Source: Akkermansiaceae bacterium
GTDB taxonomy: Bacteria > Verrucomicrobiota > Verrucomicrobiia > Verrucomicrobiales > Akkermansiaceae
Direction: 5' to 3'
Length of the DNA: 50,473 nt
Assembly (NCBI GenBank): GCA_903908495.1
Contig: CAIVSK010000255.1
Span: 1 to 50,473 of the forward strand
Shown: positions 7,813-17,348 of the stretch, one piece after another
Layout of the letters: each line of letters begins with the position of its first letter
Position numbering within the stretch: the stretch's first letter is position 1
Position numbers and translations under genes: made by a program
Notes under the pieces: generated by a model
Databases searched by the model: none
The model's input: the letters and a program-made list of their open reading frames with translations, nothing else
What the model was told of the DNA's origin: nothing

Positions 7813-9765
7813 ATGCTACTATCCAAACTGAAATTGTCCCTAACGGTTGCACTGCTGTGCAGCGGTGTTCATTCAGCCTGCGGGCAAACCCCGGCGAAGG
7901 AGCAGGAGGCCAAGCTCATCGCAGTCCTCACTTCCAATGCCGAATATCCTCAAAAGGCCGACGCCTGCCGCGACTTGGCGCGCATCGGCACTGCCGAGTG
8001 CGTGCCGGCGCTCGCCGCCTTGTTAGCCGATGCCAAGCTGAACCACATGGCGCGCTACGGGCTGGAGACGGTGCCGGGTCCGGCGGTGGATGAGGCTCTG
8101 CGCTCGGCACTGGGCAAGCTCAAGGGCCGCCCGCTGGTTGGGGTGATCGGCAGCATCGGCGTGCGGCATGATGACAAGGCAGTGGCGGCTCTAACCGCAT
8201 TTCTCGGCGATCCCGACGCCGAGGTCGCGCAAGCCGCTGCGCGCGCCTTGGGCAAGATCGGCTCGGCCGATGCCGCCAAGAGCCTCGCAGCCGCCCTGGC
8301 GGGTGCCTTGCCGGCCAATCAACTTGCGCTGTGTGAGGGATTGTTCCGCTGCGCGGAGGGCTTTACCGCCAAAGGTCAGGCGGACCAAGCCATCGTCATT
8401 TACGACTCATTGCGCAAACTCAAACCGGCCCCGCACCAAGTGCTGGCCGGTGCCTGGCGCGGCGCCATTCTTGCACGGCAGGAAAAGGGACTGCCATTGT
8501 TGCTGGAAGCATTCCGCTCTAACGACGCTTGGTTGGTGGCGGCCGCCGAGCGCATCGCCATCGAAATGAAGGTGGCCGCGGTGTCGAAGGTGCTGGCAGA
8601 TGAACTCGGCAAAGTGCCCGCCGAGCGGCAGATCATGTTGTGCAATGTGTTGGGCCGGCGCGGCGATGTCGTGGCGCTGCCGGCCTTGCTAGGGCTGGCC
8701 AAGGCGGGCGACAAGGCGGCGCGTGTGGCGGCGATCCGGGCCGCCGTGGAGCTTGGCGATGCGGCCGTGGCGGTGCCGTTGATTGAGTTGTTCAAGGATC
8801 CGGAGGCCGAAGTCGTGCAAGCGGCAACCGCGGGGGTGGCCGGGCTGCCGGGTGCCGGAGTCGATGCGGCCGTCGTCAAAATGTTGGACTCGGCCGATCC
8901 CGCCTTGCAGTTGCATGCGCTCGAGATGCTGCGCCAGCGGCGGGTCGGCACCGCGGTCCCGCAGATCCAGTTGCTCATGGACAGCAAGAATGAAGCGGTC
9001 AAAGCCGCGGCTGTGAAGAGTTATGCGGAGCTGGGCGGCGCGACGGATCTCGGTGGCATGTTGGACAAGCTGGTGAAAGCCAGTGATCCGGCGGCCATCG
9101 GCGCGCTGGAGAAGGCGCTGGCATCGATTTGCGGTGCTGCGCAGCAACCGCAGGGTTGCGTCCAACAGCTGGTGGCGGCGCTGGCCAAGGCCGGTCCCGA
9201 GGCCAAGCAGGCATTGCTCAGGACGCTGCGAGTGGCCGGTGGCCCGGAGGCGCTGCAGGCGCTGCGCGGCGCGGTGGCCGATCCCGACAAGGACGTCCAC
9301 ACGGGAGCGATCCGGGTGCTCAGCGATTGGAAGACGGCGGATGCCGCGGCCGTTCTGTTGGATCTGGCAAAGACTGCCGCCACGCCGGTTGACAAGATTC
9401 TGTGCCTGCGCGGCTACCTCGGCATGGCTGCTAGAAAAGACCTTCCCGCACCGGAGCGGCTGGCCATCTGCCAGCAGTCGATGCCGCTGATCCAACGCAG
9501 CGAGGAAAAGTTGCTGTTGCTAGGTGCCATCGGCAGCCTGGCCAATCCGCAGTCGCTAGGCCTGATACTGCCCTATCTGGACGATCCCGCAGTGAAACTT
9601 GAAGCCGTCGCAACCATCATGGCGCTCGCCGATAAGCGCGCGAAAAACCAGGATGCCGACGTTGCCAAGGCTGCGTTGGGCAAGGTGCTGGCCGTTGCCG
9701 CCGATAATCCTGCGGTCGTCAAGCGGGCGCAAGAATTGCTTGCAGCTCTGGCCACCGAGAAATGA
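7813..9765 (+). CDS. exported HEAT-repeat protein without DUF1080
   Basis: 650 aa. The signal peptide MLLSKLKLSLTVALLCSGVH is followed by a HEAT/armadillo-type solenoid for the rest of the protein. It aligns by eye with the first 640 residues of the protein at 3880: both begin the mature part with an AKLIAVL segment, then share VPALAALLAD, an ARxGLExxP unit, PAVDxALR and VGVIxSIG. The paralogue continues into DUF1080 after its last repeat, whereas this one stops at LLAALATEK. It may therefore act as a partner or scaffold for a separate enzyme, for example the oxidoreductases on either side. It is 31 bp downstream of copy 2 and 88 bp upstream of copy 3. No catalytic motif is visible. Confidence 0.85.
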   Translation: MLLSKLKLSLTVALLCSGVHSACGQTPAKEQEAKLIAVLTSNAEYPQKADACRDLARIGTAECVPALAALLADAKLNHMARYGLETVPGPAVDEALRSALGKLKGRPLVGVIGSIGVRHDDKAVAALTAFLGDPDAEVAQAAARALGKIGSADAAKSLAAALAGALPANQLALCEGLFRCAEGFTAKGQADQAIVIYDSLRKLKPAPHQVLAGAWRGAILARQEKGLPLLLEAFRSNDAWLVAAAERIAIEMKVAAVSKVLADELGKVPAERQIMLCNVLGRRGDVVALPALLGLAKAGDKAARVAAIRAAVELGDAAVAVPLIELFKDPEAEVVQAATAGVAGLPGAGVDAAVVKMLDSADPALQLHALEMLRQRRVGTAVPQIQLLMDSKNEAVKAAAVKSYAELGGATDLGGMLDKLVKASDPAAIGALEKALASICGAAQQPQGCVQQLVAALAKAGPEAKQALLRTLRVAGGPEALQALRGAVADPDKDVHTGAIRVLSDWKTADAAAVLLDLAKTAATPVDKILCLRGYLGMAARKDLPAPERLAICQQSMPLIQRSEEKLLLLGAIGSLANPQSLGLILPYLDDPAVKLEAVATIMALADKRAKNQDADVAKAALGKVLAVAADNPAVVKRAQELLAALATEK

Positions 9766-9853
9766 ACGAATCGGGGAGTTTTGCGCTGTGCCGGCGGGAT
9801 GGCCGGCGAACTTCGCCAAGCTCTCGCAAGTGAACGGAAACACCACCACTGCC

Positions 9854-11191
9854 ATGACCGAATCAAATTGCCACTTGTCCGGAGCGCCGCTGAGCCGGCG
9901 TCAGTTGCTGAAGCGCGCGCTGGCCGCCAGCAGCGCCTTCGCCATTCCTAACATCATTCCTGCCTCCGCGCTGGGCCGCGGCGGCGCGGTGGCACCGAGC
10001 GAGCGTATCGTGATGGGCGCCATCGGCCTGGGCGGGCGCGGCTCCAGCGATTTGGGTTGGATGTTGGGCGAGGCCGACGTCCAGTTTGTCGCAGTGTGCG
10101 ATGTGCGCAAGGGCAACCGCGAGGCCGCCCAAAATGCCGTCAACGGCAAGTATGGCAACCAGGACTGCACGGCTTACCGCGACATGCGCGAGTTGTTAGC
10201 TCAACGGGCTGATATCGATGCCGTGTTGATTGCCACCGGCGACCGCTGGCATGCGCCCGCCTCGGTCCTCGCCATGCAGGCCGGTAAGGATGTGTATTGC
10301 GAAAAGCCGTCCTGTTTCACGATGGCGGAGGGGCAAAGGGTCGTGGAGACCGCCCGCAGCTATGGCCGGGTGTATCAAACCGGTGCCCAGCGGCTGAGTG
10401 AGCCGCCCCACGTGTTTGCGATCGAGATGGCCCGCTCCGGCCGCTTGGGTCAGGTCCATACCGCCTATGCTGACATTCGTTGGCGCGATGGCATGCGTAA
10501 GGACCTCTTGCCAGCGGAGCCGGAGCCGCCCAAGGAGGAGCTGGACTGGGATCTCTGGCTCGGCCCATCTCCCTGGCGGCCGTACAATGCCGGCTACGTG
10601 AATGGCGGAGGTTGGTATCACTTCCGTGATCTCGCCACCGACGTCGCGATGTGGGGCGCGCACACGATCGCCCAGGCCCTCGCCGGCCTCGATATGACGA
10701 ACGTTTCCTCCATCGAGTTCAGCTATGAGGGACCGGATGTGTCGATGGTGACGCGCTTGTCCAGCGGGGTGAAGCTGGTGCTGTTCCGGGCGGGCGGCGG
10801 TGTCGCGGATTGCCCGTTATGGCATGGCAGTTGTGGTGAGCGCTTTGATGGTCCCGAGGGTTGGGTTGCGGCCGCCGACGGTTACGCCAGGCCCGACGTT
10901 TCATCGCCGAAGCTGTTGTCCGAATACAACAAGGTGCTCGCCGAATACTCGGCCAGGACCCAGCGGCCGTTGAATCACGTTCGGGATTTCCTCGACTGTG
11001 TCAGGTCTCGCCAACCCACGGTGGCAAATCCCGAGGTCATGCATCGGACGATGAGCATTTGTTTGGCCGCCGATATTTGCGAGCAGTTGCAGCGGAACCT
11101 GAAGTTCGATCTGGTCAAGACGGAGTTCATTGGCGACGAGGAGGCCAACCGGCTGCGCTCCCGGGCCATGAGGGAGCCGTGGCAGATGTGA
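9854..11191 (+). CDS. Tat-exported Gfo/Idh/MocA family oxidoreductase (copy 3)
   Basis: 445 aa. Tat signal APLSRRQLLKRALAASS has its arginines at 15-16, followed by IPNIIPASALGRGG. The nucleotide-binding motif is GAIGLGGRGSSDLG (55-68) and EKP is at 150-152. It closely resembles copy 2, sharing FTMAEGQ versus MTIAEGQ, YGRVYQTGAQRLSE, and the segment ending WHGSCGERFDGPEGWVAAAD, so these two arose from a recent duplication relative to copy 1. WGAHTIAQAL carries the conserved His. ATG 9854 is chosen for the normal Tat n-region; the frame opening at 9599 would overlap the HEAT gene. It ends the exported part of the cluster, and a 262-bp gap follows. Confidence 0.9.
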   Translation: MTESNCHLSGAPLSRRQLLKRALAASSAFAIPNIIPASALGRGGAVAPSERIVMGAIGLGGRGSSDLGWMLGEADVQFVAVCDVRKGNREAAQNAVNGKYGNQDCTAYRDMRELLAQRADIDAVLIATGDRWHAPASVLAMQAGKDVYCEKPSCFTMAEGQRVVETARSYGRVYQTGAQRLSEPPHVFAIEMARSGRLGQVHTAYADIRWRDGMRKDLLPAEPEPPKEELDWDLWLGPSPWRPYNAGYVNGGGWYHFRDLATDVAMWGAHTIAQALAGLDMTNVSSIEFSYEGPDVSMVTRLSSGVKLVLFRAGGGVADCPLWHGSCGERFDGPEGWVAAADGYARPDVSSPKLLSEYNKVLAEYSARTQRPLNHVRDFLDCVRSRQPTVANPEVMHRTMSICLAADICEQLQRNLKFDLVKTEFIGDEEANRLRSRAMREPWQM

Positions 11192-11371
11192 CTGAGATTC
11201 GCGCTTCCATTGGCACCGAGGCTAGGCCGGTATGCGGGGGTAACCGCCGCGAAACATTGCCCGCCGCCGAGGATGTGAAAAAAGTCGAACGCCGCCTCGC
11301 CTCCGAGGAGATGAAATCCCTGACGAACCCAGACGCCCTCCCCTGGGGGGAATAGCCTGTCGGGAAAAAAG

Positions 11372-11399
11372 TTGAAAAATCCCGCAATTGTCTTAAGTA
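11372..11399 (+). promoter_or_regulatory. possible promoter in the 11192-11453 gap
   Basis: The 262-bp gap after the third exported oxidoreductase holds a weak candidate: TTGAAA (11372-11377) with an AT-rich TTAAGTAAT about 16 bases on. Starting transcription near 11405 would support ATG 11454 rather than 11400 for the next gene. A short inverted repeat, CGGGA at 11361 and TCCCG at 11380, overlaps it. The match to consensus at -10 is poor. I see nothing else in this gap. Confidence 0.25.
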
Positions 11400-11453
11400 A
11401 TGGCCGTCCTTGCAGTCCGCTTCAAGGATTCTACGATCCCCCCCCTCAACCCT

Positions 11454-12494
11454 ATGAATAATTATCCCAAACTTCACAATGCCATGTGGCCTGGCCTCGT
11501 CGGCAAAGGCAGCCCCGGTGCCGAACCCGGCATCGACCTCGACACGATGCTCGATCTAACCGCCGGCGCCGAGGTCAACGGCGTCAAGTTCGATGGAGTG
11601 GACCTGTTTCTCTGCGATCCGCATGTCTCCATCGACAGCAGCGACGACGACATCAAGGCGCTCGCGGACAAGATCCAGGCAAAGGGATTTGTGGTCGGCT
11701 CGCTGGTGGCCCCGGTGTGGCCGCCCACCGGCGGTGGCTCGGCGATGGGCAGCGCGGAGGATCGTGCGAAATTCGTCGACCAGGTGCGCAAGTCCTGCCG
11801 CATCGGCGCACAACTGCGCAATCTCGGCATCCGGCCGCATGGCCTCGTCCGCATCGACTCGTCCTGCGGCATCGCCGAGTGGGCCGAGGACCCGACCGGC
11901 AATACAACGAAAATCGCCGCCACCTTCCGGGAAGCCGCCAAGGTGGCCGCGGACCACGGCGAACAACTCGCCGCCGAGGGTGAAATCTGTTGGGGCGGGA
12001 TGCACAGTTGGAAGTACATGCTGCAACTGCTCGAGGAGCTGGCCTGCCCCGAGACGGTGGGTTTTCAAGCCGATATGGCCCACACCCTGCTCTACGCGCT
12101 CGGATACAATGCCCCCGAGCACCGCATCGTGCCGGAATCCTTCAACTGGGAACCCGATGCACTCGCCGCCGCGCTGCGGGAAATGACCAGCGCTCTGCGC
12201 CCGTGGACGCTCGATTTCCATGTCGCCCAGAACGACGCCACCGTCAAAGGCAGCGGCAGCCATGACAAAACCGGCCGCCATTGCCTGGCCAACGACCCTA
12301 ACGGCAAGCTCGACATCGTGCGTGACGCCGGTTATTGGCTGCGCGACGACGCCGGCGTTGTGACGCGACGGATCAACCACATTTGTTGGGACGGCTGCAT
12401 GTTCCCCAACGACGTGATGCATCAAGGGGATACCTGGTCCAACATTCTCGCCACCATGATCCAGGTGCGCGAAACCCACGGCTGGTCGGCCTGA
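11454..12494 (+). CDS. sugar phosphate isomerase/epimerase (xylose isomerase-like TIM barrel)
   Basis: 346 aa, no signal peptide, hence cytoplasmic. The N-terminus [19 protein letters not shown] followed by [20 protein letters not shown] matches the AP endonuclease family 2/xylose-isomerase-like fold used by sugar isomerases and epimerases. Metal-binding candidates are the Glu in [10 protein letters not shown], the Asp/His pair in [12 protein letters not shown], the His in LDFHVAQND, and further His/Asp residues towards the C-terminus. An in-frame ATG at 11400 would add 18 residues of poor character, so 11454 is preferred. It leads a cytoplasmic trio with a dehydrogenase 22 bp downstream and a cupin isomerase, and probably converts the keto sugar released by the upstream exported enzymes. 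The exact substrate cannot be read from the sequence. Confidence 0.85.
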   Translation: MNNYPKLHNAMWPGLVGKGSPGAEPGIDLDTMLDLTAGAEVNGVKFDGVDLFLCDPHVSIDSSDDDIKALADKIQAKGFVVGSLVAPVWPPTGGGSAMGSAEDRAKFVDQVRKSCRIGAQLRNLGIRPHGLVRIDSSCGIAEWAEDPTGNTTKIAATFREAAKVAADHGEQLAAEGEICWGGMHSWKYMLQLLEELACPETVGFQADMAHTLLYALGYNAPEHRIVPESFNWEPDALAAALREMTSALRPWTLDFHVAQNDATVKGSGSHDKTGRHCLANDPNGKLDIVRDAGYWLRDDAGVVTRRINHICWDGCMFPNDVMHQGDTWSNILATMIQVRETHGWSA

Positions 12495-12516
12495 TTCCTA
12501 ACTCAAATACCACATC

Positions 12517-13653
12517 ATGAAAAAGCTCAATATCGGCATGGTCGGCTATGGCTTCATGGGCCGCGCCCACGCCAATGCCTTCCGCAAGGTCGGCAACTTC
12601 TTCGCCCTCGACTACCAACCCGTGCTCAAGGCCGTGTGCGGCCGCGATGCCACCAAGGCCCAGGCGTTCGCCGCGCAGTGGGGCTTCGAATCCATCGAGA
12701 CGGACTGGCGCAAACTCATCGAGCGCGACGACATCGACGTGATCGACATCGCCGCGCCCAATGACATGCACGGGCCCATCGCCATCGCCGCGGCCAAGGC
12801 CGGCAAGATGATCCTGTGCGAAAAACCGCTGGCGATGAATGCCGCCGAGGCCCTCAAAATGGTCGCCGCGGTGGAAAAGGCCAAGGTTCCTAACATGGTT
12901 TGGTACAACTACCGGCGGGTCCCCGCGGTGACGCTGGCCAAACAACTCATTGATGAGGGCAAGCTCGGCCGCATCTTCCATTACCGCGCCAAGTTTCTCC
13001 AGGACTGGACCATTTCCAAGGACCTGCCGCAAGGCGGTGCCGGCCTGTGGCGGCTCGACGCCAAGGTTGCCGGCAGCGGCGTGACCGGCGACCTGCTCGC
13101 CCATTGCATCGATACCGCGTTGTGGCTCAATGGGCCGATGGACAAGGTCACCGCCACCACCGAGACGTTCATCAAGGAGCGCCAGCACACTCTAACTGGC
13201 AAAGTCGAGGCGGTCGGAATCGATGACGCCAGCCTGTTCCTGGCGCGCTTTGCCAATGGCTCGCTGGCCAACTTCGAGGCGACGCGCTACGCCCGCGGCC
13301 ACAAGGCGCTCTATACGTTTGAGATCAACGGTGAGCATGCCTCGATCGGCTGGGATTTGCACGACCTGCACCGCCTGCAATACTTTGATCATCGCGACGA
13401 AGGCCGCCTGCGCGGTTGGCGCTCGATCCACGTCACCGACCCCGAGCATCCCTACATGGACAAGTGGTGGGTTCCGGGCTTGCAGATCGGCTACGAGCAC
13501 AGCTTTGTGCACCAGGCCGCGGATTTCATCCAGGGCCTGGATTCGGGCACGGCCACGGCCCCGACCTTCCGGGACGGCCTGGCCACCGATTACGTCACCG
13601 ATGCCGTGCTCAAGTCCGCCAAGTCCGGCCGCTGGGAAACGGTTAAGAAATAA
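12517..13653 (+). CDS. cytoplasmic Gfo/Idh/MocA family dehydrogenase
   Basis: 378 aa. It starts directly with the Rossmann motif [20 protein letters not shown] and has no Tat or Sec signal, unlike the three upstream paralogues. EKP is at 102-104 ([13 protein letters not shown]). The C-terminal alpha/beta domain contains [19 protein letters not shown] with the conserved Asp and His of the family's active site, and [13 protein letters not shown] near the end. The subgroup includes inositol-type and keto-sugar reductases. It likely interconverts a keto sugar and its alcohol with NAD(H) in the cytoplasm. The leader has CTAAC at 12498, 15 bases before the ATG, and no Shine-Dalgarno sequence. It is cotranscribed with the epimerase before it and the cupin 16 bp after it. 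Confidence 0.9.
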   Translation: MKKLNIGMVGYGFMGRAHANAFRKVGNFFALDYQPVLKAVCGRDATKAQAFAAQWGFESIETDWRKLIERDDIDVIDIAAPNDMHGPIAIAAAKAGKMILCEKPLAMNAAEALKMVAAVEKAKVPNMVWYNYRRVPAVTLAKQLIDEGKLGRIFHYRAKFLQDWTISKDLPQGGAGLWRLDAKVAGSGVTGDLLAHCIDTALWLNGPMDKVTATTETFIKERQHTLTGKVEAVGIDDASLFLARFANGSLANFEATRYARGHKALYTFEINGEHASIGWDLHDLHRLQYFDHRDEGRLRGWRSIHVTDPEHPYMDKWWVPGLQIGYEHSFVHQAADFIQGLDSGTATAPTFRDGLATDYVTDAVLKSAKSGRWETVKK

Positions 13654-13669
13654 CACGCACACAATCCAT

Positions 13670-14902
13670 ATGACTTCCATGAGTACCTCCTCCACCACCA
13701 TTCAAAACGCCCTCGACCAGGGCCAGGGCATCCTGCGCCTCACACCCACTTGGGTGCCCCGTTCGTTCTGTGTGCCGGGCCGCCGCATCAAACTGCATCC
13801 CGACGACTACTACGCGCTGGGCGGCCAGCGCGGCGGCATCGACGAGCGCTGGTTTTCCTCGACGACCCCGGCGGAGAACGGTCCTCTAACCGGATTGCAC
13901 GAGGGCTTGAGCGCGGTCGCGTTCAAGGATGGAGCGGTGGAGGCCCGCTTTTTGCTGCGCGACGCGGTGGCGGAACTCAAGGGCAACCTCATCGGCGACC
14001 GCCTGTGGCAGGCCCACGCCGCCTGGCCGATGTACTCGAAGTTTTTCGACAACCAGGGCGCACTGCCGCACCACATCCACCACCGCGACGAACACGCCGC
14101 TCTAACCGGCCAGCAAGGCAAGCCGGAGGCGCACTTCTTCCCGCCCCAGCTCAACAACCACGGCGGCGACTTCCCGTACACGTTTTTCGGTTTTGCGCAG
14201 GGCACCACCCGCGACCAGGTCCGCGAGTGTCTGGTGAATTTCTCCAAGGGCGACAACAAGATCACCAATCTATCGCAGGCCTATCGGCTTGAGCCGGGCA
14301 CCGGTTGGGACATCCCGCCGGGCATCCTGCACGCGCCCGGCAGCCTCTGTACCTACGAGCCGCAGCGCGCGTCGGATGTCTATGCCATGTATCAATCGCT
14401 GGTGGGTACCGCCATCGTGCCCGGCGAGTTGCTGTGGAAAGACACCCCGCCCGATCGCATGGGCGATATCGATTACCTGATGGAGGTCATTGACTGGGAG
14501 CGCAACGTCGACGCCGATTTCCGGACCCACCACTTCATGCGTCCCAAGCCGGTTAGGCCGGTGGCGGAGATGGAGGCCGGCGGCTATCAGGAGAATTGGA
14601 TTTGTTACAACTCGGAAGCCTACAGTGCCAAGGAGCTCACGGTGCAGCCAGGTGCCAGCGTTGTCATCAAGGATGCCGCCGCGTACGGCATGATCCTGAT
14701 GCAGGGGCATGGCCGGATGGGCGTGTGGGAGATTGACACTCCCGCGCTGATCCGCTTCGGCCAGTTGACTCATGATGAGTTTTTCGTCAGCGAACAAGCG
14801 GCCCGCGCCGGCGTGAAAATCACCAATCCGTCGTTGAGCGACCCGTTGGTGATGCTCAAGCATTTCGGCCCGCTCAACCCGGATCTGGTGGTCGGTGGCT
14901 AA
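13670..14902 (+). CDS. mannose-6-phosphate isomerase-like cupin protein
   Basis: 410 aa. It has the metal-site pattern of class I phosphomannose isomerases: LPHHIHHRDEHAA supplies His ligands, GKPEAHFF the Glu, and WDIPPGILHAPGSL a further His. The rest is a double cupin-like beta barrel, with a second barrel around SAKELTVQPGASVVIKD followed by GMILMQGHGRMGV. The usual phosphosugar-binding Arg/Lys signature of true ManA is not obvious, so the substrate may be a non-phosphorylated or different sugar. Start options are ATG 13670 and ATG 13679, and neither has a clear Shine-Dalgarno sequence. It closes the sugar cluster. The downstream neighbour is convergent. A metal-dependent aldose-ketose isomerase is the most likely role. 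Confidence 0.8.
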   Translation: MTSMSTSSTTIQNALDQGQGILRLTPTWVPRSFCVPGRRIKLHPDDYYALGGQRGGIDERWFSSTTPAENGPLTGLHEGLSAVAFKDGAVEARFLLRDAVAELKGNLIGDRLWQAHAAWPMYSKFFDNQGALPHHIHHRDEHAALTGQQGKPEAHFFPPQLNNHGGDFPYTFFGFAQGTTRDQVRECLVNFSKGDNKITNLSQAYRLEPGTGWDIPPGILHAPGSLCTYEPQRASDVYAMYQSLVGTAIVPGELLWKDTPPDRMGDIDYLMEVIDWERNVDADFRTHHFMRPKPVRPVAEMEAGGYQENWICYNSEAYSAKELTVQPGASVVIKDAAAYGMILMQGHGRMGVWEIDTPALIRFGQLTHDEFFVSEQAARAGVKITNPSLSDPLVMLKHFGPLNPDLVVGG

Positions 14903-15055
14903 CTGACTGCTAAGAAACTGCTGGTGAGGCGAATGCTGATGGAAAGAGCCGGTGTCCGGGCCGGAGGGCGGGGAAAAGGGGAATAGCCCCCATGGGCACC
15001 CCCTGGACCCAGCGCAGGTTTCTGCTCCACGGGCGGCAGCGTGCGGAGGCTGTTG

Positions 15056-17224
15056 TTACGGACTGGGAACCTTCAGTCGCATGAAGAGTTTGGGTTTGTT
15101 GTCGATGGGTACGCTGAAGGTGTGCTGCGGCGGAACACCGGTGTCGGAAACCTCGGTCCAGCTCCCTGGTAGAAGCGTCTCGCTCCACTCCGCGCCGTAG
15201 GTGATGCCACTGACTCCCGCGGGTTGGGCAAAGGAGACCACGACGTTGTTTCTGACCTTTTGCGGGCTTGGCAACTGTCCGGCGCTGTTTTGCTGCGGGT
15301 TCAGGCCGAAGGCAAATTTGAGCAGGTTCGGGATGCCGTCCTTTACGAAGTCGTTGGTATCCGCGCCGTCACCGCTGTTGTCGATGCTGCCGAAGTGGAT
15401 CTGGCGCCACGCTTGCAGCGCGGTGATGGTCGTGAGGGTGATGAAGGTGCTTCCATCCGCCGGGCGGTATGCCGCGTCGTTGTAAAGGATCTGGTAGATG
15501 TTGAGCCCGAGGGTGAACGTCGTGCCGTCGGTCAGGCCGCTGAAGTGCGCGGCCATATCCACCTGCCAGTTAGGGTAATCGATGAGCAGGAATTTGGTTC
15601 CGGTCGCGAGCGCCTTGTCGTTGACGACATTGAGGCTGAGGGTCGCCGACTTGTTGATGGTGAATTGCCTGGCGCCGTTGTCGATGAGGATCCGGTCACA
15701 TTTCTGGGCGGTCGCGTCGACTGTCATTTGGACGGTGGAGGTCGAGCCCAAATCCAATTGGTTGGTCGTGGTCAGCACGTTTTGCCCCGGGGTGGGGGAG
15801 TCAGCGAAGGTGAGCGTGCCTGCCATAGTCACAAACCCGTGCTGGCCGCTGGCCTGGCCGATGTTGGTGTTTCCGGCGATGCTGAGGGTGTTGTTTCTTT
15901 GCACATTCACCTCCTGGTTGTTCGTGAAAGTGCTGCCTTCCCACACCGTCATCTTCGCATCCTGCATGTTGATCGAGCCATTGTTGGTCAGGACGGCGTG
16001 GTTTGTGACATCCAACGTGGTCTTGCCGGTCAGGTTGAGGACGGCGTGACTGTTGCCAAGCGCGAGAGTTCCGTTGCCACTGGAAGGGAATAGCACTTGG
16101 CCGCTCACAGTCATCTCACCGATATCATAGCCACTGCCTGAGACGGTCAGGGTTGCGCCGTCCTTGATGTCGACGGTCGCTGTATTCAGGCGGCTATTAA
16201 CGCCGATGGACAAAGTCGAAGTGCCCTTGGCGACCACCCGAGAGGTGTCGGCGCTGGCGTAGTCCGCGATCGTGGCCGAGCTGTTATCGAGTTCCAGGTT
16301 GTTCCGCAATGTGAGGCGCGAGTTGTTGGTGGACAGGTTGAGCGTGCTGTTCTGGAACACGAGGTTGTCGGTCCCGAGGCTCGCGTAAGGGTTCAGGCCT
16401 GTGATCTGGAGACTTGCGTTGTTGCTGAAGGTCATCGTGCTCGCCTTGCCCGGGTCGCCGTAGGGATTCATGCCGAAGACGACGGCCGAGTTGTCGATGA
16501 TGAGTGCCGAAGCGTTGAAGGTCGCGGTGTTGCTGTTAGCGTTGAAATAGAGCTTTTTCGAGATGGATGCGCCCGAACTGATGTCGCCGCAGTTCCTGAT
16601 GGTGAAGGTGCCGCCGCTGGCACCGGTCAGCGCCGTGGGCGACGACAAATAGCCGGACCAACCGGTGATCCGGGAGCTGCCGCTGACGTTGAATGTGAGC
16701 GCGGAGGGCACGTAGAAGTGAGGGGTCAGGGCGCAGTTGAGCGAGGAGTTGGCAAGCGAGAGCATCGTGTTGCCGCCGTCCAGTCCCTGGATCCTGAAGT
16801 CCACGTCGCCGGGGTTGTCGCTGCTAGTGGTGAGATCCACCTGGTCGAGGGCGAGGTTCCGCACGATGAAGGTGCGGCCGTCGACCGGAGTGGTGAACTC
16901 GTCGGTGCCGAGCAGCGAGGCCGACACCCGGCCGCCGGTGGAGGTGAAGCTCGTCGAGGTGAACACCGCAGCGATTGTACTTCCATAGAAGTCCACGTCC
17001 TGGTCAACCCAGAACAGGGAGCCGTCGCCCGTCTGGAAGTGGATGGCGTCGTAGTGCGGACTCGTGTTGGGGTAGGTGGCGCCGTAGACGGTGGTCACCA
17101 TGGCCGGGAGGGTGGTCGTGTAGGTGGTCTGTGCTTGCGCCGGGAATGCTGCCGCAATTGACAGCAGAGCGGCGGTGAGAAAGCCTGGGGATTTGGAGGT
17201 TTGGAGTGTATGGGTGGCGTTCAT
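15056..17224 (-). CDS. secreted beta-strand repeat protein with Verrucomicrobia-type C-terminal module
   Basis: 722 aa. A signal peptide runs over residues 1-32 (PGFLTAALLSIAAAFPAQAQ). The body from about 100 to 560 is rich in Asn, Ser and Thr, with short strand-turn units such as NSTLNLSTNNSRLTLRN and GSINMQDAKMTVWEG, as in parallel beta-helix or autotransporter-associated strand repeats. Near the C-terminus, SIDNSGDGADTNDFVKDG followed by IPNLLKFAFGLNP is a Ca-binding, dockerin-like linker seen in many verrucomicrobial exported proteins. The protein ends with a small beta domain finishing FMRLKVPSP. No C-terminal porin barrel and no PEP-CTERM motif are visible. It lies alone, convergent to the sugar cluster. 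Its role may be adhesion or surface coating, but this cannot be fixed. Confidence 0.75.
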   Translation of the reverse strand: MNATHTLQTSKSPGFLTAALLSIAAAFPAQAQTTYTTTLPAMVTTVYGATYPNTSPHYDAIHFQTGDGSLFWVDQDVDFYGSTIAAVFTSTSFTSTGGRVSASLLGTDEFTTPVDGRTFIVRNLALDQVDLTTSSDNPGDVDFRIQGLDGGNTMLSLANSSLNCALTPHFYVPSALTFNVSGSSRITGWSGYLSSPTALTGASGGTFTIRNCGDISSGASISKKLYFNANSNTATFNASALIIDNSAVVFGMNPYGDPGKASTMTFSNNASLQITGLNPYASLGTDNLVFQNSTLNLSTNNSRLTLRNNLELDNSSATIADYASADTSRVVAKGTSTLSIGVNSRLNTATVDIKDGATLTVSGSGYDIGEMTVSGQVLFPSSGNGTLALGNSHAVLNLTGKTTLDVTNHAVLTNNGSINMQDAKMTVWEGSTFTNNQEVNVQRNNTLSIAGNTNIGQASGQHGFVTMAGTLTFADSPTPGQNVLTTTNQLDLGSTSTVQMTVDATAQKCDRILIDNGARQFTINKSATLSLNVVNDKALATGTKFLLIDYPNWQVDMAAHFSGLTDGTTFTLGLNIYQILYNDAAYRPADGSTFITLTTITALQAWRQIHFGSIDNSGDGADTNDFVKDGIPNLLKFAFGLNPQQNSAGQLPSPQKVRNNVVVSFAQPAGVSGITYGAEWSETLLPGSWTEVSDTGVPPQHTFSVPIDNKPKLFMRLKVPSP

Positions 17225-17348
17225 GTCGGGTTTTCAGCTAGGAGTATTCTTTTGCGGTGAAGGCCGTTGGAAGAGTCGGTGGCCGGACCGGGGGGCGGGG
17301 GAAATGGCGGGTGGTTTCATCGGCTTGATCGCGAACCATCACCGGGAC

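Noticed and set aside
15224..16093. 289-codon plus-strand frame inside the beta-strand gene
   Set aside because: Shadow of the minus-strand gene, which has a signal peptide and ordered repeats.
15056..17224. Classical type V autotransporter
   Set aside because: No C-terminal beta-barrel domain; the end is a small beta module instead.
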